Assembly (NCBI GenBank): GCA_964593405.1
Contig: CAZQIO010000026.1
Span: 1 to 7,564 of the forward strand
DNA length: 7,564 nt
Direction: 5' to 3'
DNA from: CAZQIO01 sp964593405
GTDB lineage: Bacteria > Patescibacteriota > Minisyncoccia > Minisyncoccales > GBS-2
Shown here piece by piece: positions 1-4,975 of the stretch. How positions within the stretch are numbered: position 1 is the first letter of the stretch; every line of letters begins with the position of its first letter. The translations under genes were made by a program, and so were the position numbers. The notes under the pieces were generated by a model that searched no databases, had not been told where the DNA came from, and was given only the letters and a program-made list of their open reading frames with translations.

Positions 1-318
1 AAGATAAATACCGCCGGCTGAAAGTAAAAGGCTTTGTGAATGTTCAACATATTGTGTGAGAGCAGGGTCGTTAGAAAAGGTAAAAGTAAAAACTTCCAAC
101 GGAGTTAATTTTGGATTGGTCATCCAAATGATTAAAAATGGTAAAGTACCGCGAAGAAAAAAAACAGCAATAAGCAATCCCCACAAAAGAAAGAATTTTC
201 TAAACCTTTCTGGTACAGTTGTTAAAATGTGGGCGTTGACTACAGCATTATCAACGGAAGAAATAATTTCAAAAGCAGCCAGTCCTAAAATAATTATCAA
301 ATATTGAACTATTCCCAT
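1..318 (-). CDS. DUF475/TerC-like integral membrane protein, partial (C-terminus beyond left edge)
   Basis: The first 106 codons of a minus-strand gene that runs off the left edge. An in-frame TAA lies four codons upstream of the ATG at 316-318, so this start is firm. The protein is hydrophobic, with likely membrane segments near residues 5-19, 43-66 and 96-106. Residues 17-29 read EIISSVDNAVVNA, which matches the acidic first-helix signature of DUF475 proteins (E-I-x-x-S-x-DNAVVNA), a branch of the TerC/YjbE superfamily. The next conserved stretch, LLWGLLIAVFFLRGTLPFLI at 44-63, also fits that family. TerC-type proteins are linked to tellurite resistance or metal-ion export across the inner membrane, but DUF475 itself has no settled function. 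The gene diverges from the ACT-MscS operon. The family call is from memory of conserved motifs. The C-terminal half, where a second acidic motif would be expected, is not in the window. Confidence 0.85.
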   Translation of the reverse strand, partial: MGIVQYLIIILGLAAFEIISSVDNAVVNAHILTTVPERFRKFFLLWGLLIAVFFLRGTLPFLIIWMTNPKLTPLEVFTFTFSNDPALTQYVEHSQSLLLSAGGIYL

Positions 319-324
319 TGCTTT

Positions 325-353
325 ATTTTACAAAGTTTATTAGATTTTTTCAA
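325..353 (-). promoter_or_regulatory. Sigma70-like promoter for the DUF475 gene, implying a leaderless mRNA
   Basis: On the minus strand, TTGAAA (348-353) and TAAAAT (325-330) each match the sigma70 consensus at five of six bases and are separated by exactly 17 bases. The -10 box ends six bases before the ATG. Initiation seven bases downstream of it would fall at about position 318, the A of the start codon. The message would then have no 5' leader, in keeping with the lack of any ribosome binding site here. The region is AT-rich, so a chance match is possible. Confidence 0.5.
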
Positions 354-387
354 AATTTTCATCCGGAGTTTAGTTTTTTAACTTTCG

Positions 388-417
388 TTGATTAAAATTC
401 ATTTTATTTGGTAGTAT
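388..417 (+). promoter_or_regulatory. Weak candidate promoter for the ACT-MscS-glycosidase operon
   Basis: TTGATT (388-393) and TAGTAT (412-417) each match the -35 and -10 consensus at four of six bases, with an 18-base spacer. An alternative pair further down, TTGAAT (417-422) and TAAAAA (441-446), is equally weak. Some promoter is expected in this spacer because it is the only non-coding DNA upstream of the plus-strand operon. The exact position is not settled. Confidence 0.25.
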
Positions 418-462
418 TGAATTAGAGATTTTCGAAAAGATAAAAATCAAAAAATAAAAATC

Positions 463-849
463 ATGAAAAAGAAATTCAAGCTTTATTTGCTTCCCCAAAG
501 GTTTGGAATTTGCCATTTTGAGGCAAGGTCAAAAATTCCAGAATGGGTTAAAAAAGCCGAGTGGTTTTCGATAACAAAGACAGACCAAGAAATTTCAATA
601 GTTTTGCCAGAAGACAAAATTCCAGGTGGAGTTTTAGTAGAAAGGGGATGGAGAGCCTTTAGAATAGAAGGAATTGTTGAAGGAATTTTTACCCCAGGCA
701 TTATCGCCACTCTTTCAAAGCCATTAGCTGACGCAAAAATTTCAATTTTTAACCTTTCAACCTATCAAACAAATTATATTTTTGTTGAGGAAAAAGATCT
801 CGAAAAGTCAAAAAAAATTTTGGGAAAATTTTGTCAAATAAAAAAATGA
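463..849 (+). CDS. ACT domain-containing protein (ACT_7/CASTOR-like)
   Basis: A 128-residue soluble protein with no signal peptide or membrane segment. Residues 61-121 form the recognisable part: RGWRAFRIEG, a glycine turn at 75-80, then LADAKISIFNLSTYQTNYIF at 88-107 and a closing helix. This is the ACT_7 pattern, in which 'ISIF.xSTY.TDYI' is the hallmark. Residues 34-55 (WFSITKTDQEISIVLPED and following) resemble the first, degenerate ACT half found in such double-ACT proteins. Relatives include mammalian CASTOR arginine sensors and many small bacterial proteins of unknown ligand. By family, the likely role is binding an amino acid or similar small molecule. There is no fused enzyme domain. 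It is the first gene of a three-gene operon, and its TGA overlaps the ATG of the MscS gene. No Shine-Dalgarno sequence precedes the ATG; the leader is an A-rich stretch. Confidence 0.85.
   Translation: MKKKFKLYLLPQRFGICHFEARSKIPEWVKKAEWFSITKTDQEISIVLPEDKIPGGVLVERGWRAFRIEGIVEGIFTPGIIATLSKPLADAKISIFNLSTYQTNYIFVEEKDLEKSKKILGKFCQIKK
840..846 (+). other. A-AAA-AAA slippery heptamer at the ACT/MscS junction
   Basis: Seven consecutive A bases are read in the ACT frame as A AAA AAA, immediately followed by the TGA stop (847-849). A -1 slip here would place the ribosome on the ATG codon at 846, the first codon of the downstream channel gene, and give an ACT-MscS fusion. The heptamer fits the X-XXY-YYZ rule for -1 frameshifting. 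The DNA is A-rich and simple stop-start reinitiation is the more ordinary reading. Confidence 0.3.
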
Positions 850-1358
850 TAATTTTAAAAGAGGCATTTTTTTCTTTGATCAAAATAATTTTTATTTTAA
901 TTTCCGCTTTTTTAATTAATCGATTTTTGCAAATTTTATTGAAAAATTATTTGGAAAAGAAAATCAAAGAAAAATTAGAACCAAGTTCGCAACAAAGAAT
1001 AATAACTTTAATTTCAGTTTTTGGAGGAACTGGACGTTTTATAATTTGGATTGTGGCAATTTTGATGATTTTGTCAGAAATGGGATTAAATATAACTCCA
1101 ATTTTGACTGGAATGGGATTGGCGGGTTTGGCTGTAGGAATGGCAGCCAGAGATTTAATTTCAGATTTTATTTCTGGAATTTTTATTTTGTTGGAAGACC
1201 ACTACAGAGTAGGAGATAAAATAAAAGCCGGAGGAATAGAGGGAGAGGTGGTAGAAATTACTTTAAGAAGAACTACTATTAAAGATGAAAACGGAATTTT
1301 ACATTTTATCCCAAACAGTCAAATTAAAATTGTTTCAAAAAAAGCAAAAAATGATTAA
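846..1358 (+). CDS. Small mechanosensitive channel of the MscS family, lacking the C-terminal alpha/beta domain
   Basis: A 170-residue membrane protein. Two N-terminal membrane segments lie near residues 8-31 and 59-80. A pore-lining TM3 runs from about 83 to 113 and contains the Gly/Ala-rich helix GMGLAGLAVGMAARD (89-103). It is followed by the conserved FISGIFILLEDHYRVGD (108-124). The beta domain follows, ending at HFIPN (153-157), the counterpart of the E. coli VIPN motif. The protein stops about 13 residues later, so the large C-terminal domain that forms the cytoplasmic vestibule in E. coli MscS (286 residues) is missing. Role by family: a stretch-gated channel that releases solutes on hypo-osmotic shock. 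I chose the ATG at 846 because it makes an ATGA overlap with the previous stop. A TTG at 831 would overlap by 19 bases and add only polar residues. Its end overlaps the next gene by 8 bases. Confidence 0.9.
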   Translation: MIILKEAFFSLIKIIFILISAFLINRFLQILLKNYLEKKIKEKLEPSSQQRIITLISVFGGTGRFIIWIVAILMILSEMGLNITPILTGMGLAGLAVGMAARDLISDFISGIFILLEDHYRVGDKIKAGGIEGEVVEITLRRTTIKDENGILHFIPNSQIKIVSKKAKND

Positions 1359-2505
1359 AAATTATTTTTTAAAGCAAAAAATCTGGCAGGAAATAAAAAA
1401 GTTAAAAGATAGAAGAGGTTTTTTGATGGCAGGATTTCCTTCTTTTATGCGTCTTTTTGGCAGGGATTCGATAATTTCTGCCTGGCAACTTTTAGATAAA
1501 AACCCAGGGATTGCAAAGGCAACTTTGGAAATTTTGTCACAGTATCAAGGAACAATAGTTAACGAAGAGAGGGAAGAAGAACCAGGAAAGATTTTGCACG
1601 AATTTGATTTTAAACTAAAAAATCATCCAGAAAAAAATTTCCCCTTTCCTTATTATGGCTCTGTCGATTCAACTTTGCTTTATTTAATTTTGTTTTCTTT
1701 TTACTACAAAAAAACAGGGGACAAAAAATTTTTAGATTCAAAGTGGGAAAACATTTTAAGGGCCATCCATTGGATTGAAAATTACGGAGACAAAAACAAA
1801 GACCTTTTTGTTGAGTATGAAAGAAAAAACCCAAATGGGTTATTCCATCAAGGATGGAAAGATTCCTTTGAAGACCATTTAAAGATTGAGCCTCCCGTGG
1901 CTTTGGTCGAAGTTCAAGGGTATCAATACTTGGCATTAAGAGAAGTTGCTTTTTTGGCTCAAGAAAAGAAAGATTGGGATTTGGTAGACAGACTAGAAGA
2001 GAGGGCTTGGCAACTGAAAAAGAAATTCAACGAAAAATTTTGGATGGAAGACAAAAAGTTTTTTTGTTTGGCACTAGACAAAAACGGAAATCAAAGAAAG
2101 GCAATCACCTCAAACCCAGGCCATTTGCTATTTACTGGAATAATCAAGGAAAAGGAAAAAATCGATTTGGTGGTAAAAAGGCTTTTTGAAAAAGACATGT
2201 TCACTCCTTTTGGAATCAGAACCCATTCTGAGCTAGAGCCAGACTTTGACCCAAAAAGTTATCATTTAGGTTCTGTTTGGCCCCACGACAACTGGATAGT
2301 GGCCCAAGGGCTAAAAAAGCTAGGTTACAAAAGAGAATGCCTGAAAATAAAAAAGGCAATTTTGAGAGCTTACAAAGAGCTCGGATTTTTGCCAGAATAT
2401 TATGGAGTTGTTGAGGGGAAAATCACCACTGATTTGCCCAAACCTCCCTGCTATCCTCAAGCCTGGAGTTTGGGAGCCCTATTCAATTTTCTCCAAAATT
2501 TTTAA
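1351..2505 (+). CDS. Amylo-alpha-1,6-glucosidase-like glycoside hydrolase, (alpha/alpha)6 catalytic domain only
   Basis: A 384-residue cytoplasmic-type protein that matches the catalytic half of bacterial 'glycogen debranching/amylo-alpha-1,6-glucosidase' proteins. Conserved blocks appear in order: LFGRDS (35-40), EEEPGKILHE (75-84), YYGSVD (101-106), GWKDS (168-172), VEVQGY (186-191), TSNPGHLL (253-260), GSVWPHDN (307-314), LPEYYG (347-352) and CYPQAWS (367-373). By analogy with related GH families, Asp171 in GWKDS and Glu348 in LPE are the likely acid/base pair. Family members are commonly near 700 residues with an N-terminal beta-rich domain. Here that domain is absent and the barrel begins almost at the start codon. 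It probably cleaves an alpha-linked glucoside, but the substrate cannot be read from sequence. The ATG at 1351 overlaps the channel gene's stop; an in-frame ATG at 1285 would add 22 residues wholly inside that gene. The 3' end overlaps the opposing gene by 27 bases. Confidence 0.85.
   Translation: MIKNYFLKQKIWQEIKKLKDRRGFLMAGFPSFMRLFGRDSIISAWQLLDKNPGIAKATLEILSQYQGTIVNEEREEEPGKILHEFDFKLKNHPEKNFPFPYYGSVDSTLLYLILFSFYYKKTGDKKFLDSKWENILRAIHWIENYGDKNKDLFVEYERKNPNGLFHQGWKDSFEDHLKIEPPVALVEVQGYQYLALREVAFLAQEKKDWDLVDRLEERAWQLKKKFNEKFWMEDKKFFCLALDKNGNQRKAITSNPGHLLFTGIIKEKEKIDLVVKRLFEKDMFTPFGIRTHSELEPDFDPKSYHLGSVWPHDNWIVAQGLKKLGYKRECLKIKKAILRAYKELGFLPEYYGVVEGKITTDLPKPPCYPQAWSLGALFNFLQNF
2437..2474. other. 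GC-rich stem-loop at the convergent operon ends
   Basis: CCCAAACCTCC (2437-2447) pairs with GGAGTTTGGG (2465-2474) to give ten base pairs with one bulged C and a 17-base loop. It lies inside the last codons of the glycosidase gene, over the conserved P-x-PCYPQAWS region, and starts four bases past the TAG of the opposing phosphoesterase gene. It is therefore the first structure a leftward transcript makes after its last stop. No U-run follows on the minus strand (CAAATCAG), so it is not a standard intrinsic terminator. It could protect or pause a 3' end, or simply reflect conserved codons. Confidence 0.4.
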
Positions 2506-2970
2506 TTCTAATTTCTTTGTTTTTGTGTCTAAAATGGCAAAAGTTGCTTTATAAAAGAGACCGGCTAAATTTCCGGGATTTGCCAAAACACAATTTTTCT
2601 CTTTATTTAAAAATGGCCAATGACTGTGGCCAAAAAAGAAAAAATCAAATTTTTCAAATTCATTTCTCAATTTTTTCAAATCAAATCGATGACAAAAACC
2701 AACCCTCAATTTTCCAATTCTTATTTTTCCCAAATTTTCAAAAATTCTTGTCTTTTTTGCTGTTTTAAAAAGAGAATCTAAAATATCAGCATTTCCCAGT
2801 GAAAGAAAAATTTTCCCAAAAAAATTTTCTTCAATTTCTTTTAAAGTTTCTCCGTTTGTTACATCTCCGCAGTGAATTAAGACCATAATTTTTTCTTTTT
2901 TTGCAAAATTTAAAAACTTTCTCAAATTTTCCAAATTGTCGTGAGTGTCAGAAACTACGGCCACTTTCAT
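2479..2970 (-). CDS. YfcE/MJ0936-type metallophosphoesterase
   Basis: A 163-residue single-domain calcineurin-like phosphoesterase of normal length for the YfcE/MJ0936 group. Metal-site motifs appear in order: SDTH (7-10, Asp8 and His10), HCGDV (33-37, Asp36), GNAD (59-62, Asn60), a histidine at 94, and GHSH (114-117, His115 and His117). NPGN at 131-134 replaces the usual NPGS. The block that normally reads THGH is CHR here (93-95), so the first histidine is kept and the second is lost. Known members hydrolyse phosphodiesters such as bis-p-nitrophenyl phosphate or 2',3'-cNMP in vitro; natural substrates are mostly unknown. It is the last gene of the minus-strand operon, and its ATG overlaps the preceding kinase gene's TGA (ATGA). 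Its position suggests it might remove phosphate or a nucleotide from a glycan intermediate, but this is inference. Confidence 0.9.
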   Translation of the reverse strand: MKVAVVSDTHDNLENLRKFLNFAKKEKIMVLIHCGDVTNGETLKEIEENFFGKIFLSLGNADILDSLFKTAKKTRIFENLGKIRIGKLRVGFCHRFDLKKLRNEFEKFDFFFFGHSHWPFLNKEKNCVLANPGNLAGLFYKATFAILDTKTKKLELKILEKIE

Positions 2971-3908
2971 AGGTCTTTTATAAAATCAAACCCCAAAATT
3001 GCGTTTTTTAAAACCTTTAAGAAATATTTTTTCCTTTTTGAAAGCATTCTCTTTGAGTATTCTGTTGGTCTGGCGCAAAAGGAATGAAAAGCCAAAAAAA
3101 TGGCATCAATTTGGAACAAAATTTTAAAATTTTCAAATTTTCTCTTTGGCAAAAGAGAGCAAAAAATTTTCAAAAATTTTCTCCTTAAAGCTTTTTCTCT
3201 CCAAAGCCTCATCCAAAAAAAGCAAGGATCGAAAGCAAAGTTTGAAATTTGGGCCGATTCAAGATCGATTATTTTCAAACCATCTTTTGTGAAAATTAAG
3301 TTTCCAATTTGAAAATCTCCATGACAAAAATATTTATTCTCTTTTATCAAAAATTCTCTATTTTTTTTGAGAATCTCTTTCACCCTTTGGCAATCTTTTT
3401 TTGAAAAACCTCTATTTTCCATCTCTTTTGGCAAAAGGAAAATTTTTTTGAGCTCTTTGGCTTTCAAAAAAGGAAATTTTAAATTTTGCATCTTGATAAT
3501 TATCTTTGCGATTTCAAAAACTTCCTTTTCTTTCAGTGGTCTTGCCAACCTTTCTATTTCCTTTTTACTTTCTAAAGTCTCCTCTTTGAAATATTCTCTC
3601 AAAATCCATTCAAAGTCTTTTTCAATTTCTGCCAAAAAATATTTTGGAAAAAATTTTACCCTCTTTTTTATTAAAGCCTTTGCCAATTTCACTTCAGCTA
3701 TCATTCTTTCTCTCTCTGATTTTGAATCGTGAAGCCTGGCATAAAAAATGAATTTTTTTCCTTTTTCATTTTCACAAATCGTCGAAAACCTATGTTTTTT
3801 TCCTTTGGTCCTTAAAATAAATTGGCCAGGATCTTCTTTTGGCCTGAGTCTCAATTTCTCTAAAACCTCTCTAATTTTTTCTTCAATTTTTTCAATCAGT
3901 TTTACCAT
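2967..3908 (-). CDS. APH/choline-kinase-fold phosphotransferase
   Basis: A 313-residue protein with a kinase-like fold of the aminoglycoside phosphotransferase superfamily. The catalytic loop is HGDFQIGN (196-203: Asp198 as base, Asn203 for metal) and the metal-binding motif is IIDLE (213-217, Asp215). The N-terminal 25 residues are charged and helical, then a beta-rich N-lobe follows. The strand that normally carries the ATP-binding lysine reads FIFYARLH (53-60), with Arg58 near the expected lysine position, and Glu72 is the likely helix-C partner. The family phosphorylates small hydroxyl substrates such as aminoglycosides, choline, ethanolamine, sugars or methylthioribose. Here, between a GT4 gene and a phosphoesterase, a sugar, lipid-carrier or choline-type substrate is more plausible than an antibiotic. 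It overlaps its upstream neighbour by 7 bases (ATGGTAA) and its downstream neighbour by 4. Confidence 0.8.
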   Translation of the reverse strand: MVKLIEKIEEKIREVLEKLRLRPKEDPGQFILRTKGKKHRFSTICENEKGKKFIFYARLHDSKSERERMIAEVKLAKALIKKRVKFFPKYFLAEIEKDFEWILREYFKEETLESKKEIERLARPLKEKEVFEIAKIIIKMQNLKFPFLKAKELKKIFLLPKEMENRGFSKKDCQRVKEILKKNREFLIKENKYFCHGDFQIGNLIFTKDGLKIIDLESAQISNFAFDPCFFWMRLWREKALRRKFLKIFCSLLPKRKFENFKILFQIDAIFLAFHSFCARPTEYSKRMLSKRKKYFLKVLKNAILGFDFIKDL

Positions 3909-4975
3909 TTTAAAATCTTGTAATAAACTTTTTCGTATTCTTTTGCCATTTTCTCTTTTGTGAAATTTTTTTCAACCCATTCTCTGCAATCTTCCCTTTT
4001 GATTTTTGAAACATTCTCTATTGCCTCCAAAAATCCTTCAAAATTTTGTTTTTTTCCTTTGAAAGGTTTGACAACAAAGCCAGTTACTTTGTCTTTGATG
4101 AGTTCTGGAACAGAGCCTCTTTTGAAAGCCACCACTGGAGTTCCGCAGGCCATCGATTCTACCATCGTCAAACCAAAAGGTTCTTCCCATTGCAAAGGAT
4201 ACAAAAAAGCAATCGCCCTTTGGTAAAAAAGGGAAAGCTTTCTTTGAGAAAGTTCTCCAACATAAATTATATTTTTTTTGTTTAATTCTCTTTTTATTTT
4301 CTTTTGAAAAAACTCAAAATCTTCTCTTTGCCTTGGCGGAGGAATTCTTCCTGCCACAACTAATTTTATTTTTGCTAATTTTGCAATTTTTATAACTTCC
4401 AAAATTCCTTTCCTTTGAGATAGCTCCCCAACCCAAAAGAAATAATCTTTCGGTTTTTTACGGAAAGGAAAAGGGGAAATGTCAATTCCGTTATAAATGT
4501 TGGCAACATAATTTAAATCCGGTGCCGGTCTTCTCTGGGCAAAAGAAATTGAAACCAATTTTGCCCTCAATTCTTTGTAGGCAAAAATTCTATCTTCTCT
4601 TTGTTGGAAAGGGACGTGAAGAGTGTGTAAGATTGGAATTTTAACCTGTCCATAAAGGGTCAAACTCCAAGGGCCCAAATGATCGTGCAAAATATCAAGT
4701 TTTAATTTTTTTGAGAGTTTGGCTACTTTTGCCATTTCTAAGGCATAGTAAGGCGCTTGCTCTTTAATTTCACTTGATTCCCAAAGAGCCCTTTTCACTA
4801 TCGGAATCAATTTGCAAGAAACTTTTGAATCTTTGCTCGCAAACAAAAAAACTTTGTGCCCCATTTTTTTCAATTCTTCACAAAGCCAAAAAATTATTCT
4901 TTCTGTTCCTCCATATTTTTTTGGAGGAATTGGCAAATTTAAAGGGGAAATTTGGCCAATTTTCAATTTCTTCAT
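3902..4975 (-). CDS. GT4-family glycosyltransferase (YGGTER type), copy 1
   Basis: A 357-residue GT-B enzyme without signal peptide or membrane helices. The N-terminal Rossmann half has PPKKYGGTERI (17-27), the nucleophile-side loop of this subfamily, and LHDH at 96-99. The C-terminal half opens after NGID (162-165) and has the donor-site E-x7-E motif EPFGLTMVE (265-273) followed by SMACGTPVVA and GSVPELI. It should transfer a sugar from an NDP-sugar with retention of configuration, probably at the inner face of the membrane. Donor and acceptor are not readable from sequence. An eight-residue string, VGELSQRK, occurs twice (182-189 and 239-246). The first copy occupies the place where the sister protein has VGRIEPYK. 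It is a paralogue of the gene at 6047-7120, with exactly the same length. Its ATG overlaps the preceding gene's TGA and no Shine-Dalgarno sequence is present. Confidence 0.9.
   Translation of the reverse strand: MKKLKIGQISPLNLPIPPKKYGGTERIIFWLCEELKKMGHKVFLFASKDSKVSCKLIPIVKRALWESSEIKEQAPYYALEMAKVAKLSKKLKLDILHDHLGPWSLTLYGQVKIPILHTLHVPFQQREDRIFAYKELRAKLVSISFAQRRPAPDLNYVANIYNGIDISPFPFRKKPKDYFFWVGELSQRKGILEVIKIAKLAKIKLVVAGRIPPPRQREDFEFFQKKIKRELNKKNIIYVGELSQRKLSLFYQRAIAFLYPLQWEEPFGLTMVESMACGTPVVAFKRGSVPELIKDKVTGFVVKPFKGKKQNFEGFLEAIENVSKIKREDCREWVEKNFTKEKMAKEYEKVYYKILKW
3964..4006 (-). repeat. GT4 C-terminal paralogue repeat, copy A
   Basis: A 43-base segment encoding the IKREDCREWVEKNF helix region. 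It matches 7188-7230 at 41 of 43 bases without gaps, and 6112-6154 at 37 of 43. It is coding sequence shared by duplicated genes, not a mobile element. Confidence 0.7.

Noticed and set aside
56..307. Plus-strand ORF of 83 codons at the left edge
   Set aside because: It lies antisense to the DUF475 gene, whose translation shows conserved family motifs; the plus-strand product has no recognisable features.
381..398. TTTCGTTGATT shared between the divergent spacer and 7123-7133 as a regulatory repeat
   Set aside because: The second copy is coding sequence for the tail of the right-edge GT4 gene; an 11-base match in AT-rich DNA is not convincing.
483..710. Minus-strand ORF inside the ACT gene
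   Set aside because: It is a shadow of a clear ACT domain on the other strand and has no conserved pattern.
831..845. Upstream TTG as start of the MscS gene
   Set aside because: The ATG at 846 gives the ATGA overlap typical of this region; the extra residues SNKK add nothing conserved.
1285..1350. Upstream ATG as start of the glycosidase
   Set aside because: The 22 added residues lie wholly inside the MscS coding sequence and do not resemble the family; the ATG at 1351 fits the overlap pattern.
1338..1358. A-runs at the MscS/glycosidase junction as another frameshift site
   Set aside because: The downstream gene is in the +1 frame, which a -1 slip on these runs would not reach.
1610..1936. 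Minus-strand 108-codon ORF inside the glycosidase gene
   Set aside because: The plus-strand frame carries conserved catalytic blocks through this stretch; the antisense product looks random.
2437..2474. Stem-loop as an intrinsic terminator
   Set aside because: No U-tract follows on the minus strand and on the plus strand it lies before the glycosidase stop, so it was kept only as a structure of unknown role.
3100..3312. Repeated AAATTTT tracts and small plus-strand ORFs in the kinase gene
   Set aside because: They follow from Lys/Phe/Ile-rich coding on the minus strand; no independent repeat or gene is supported.
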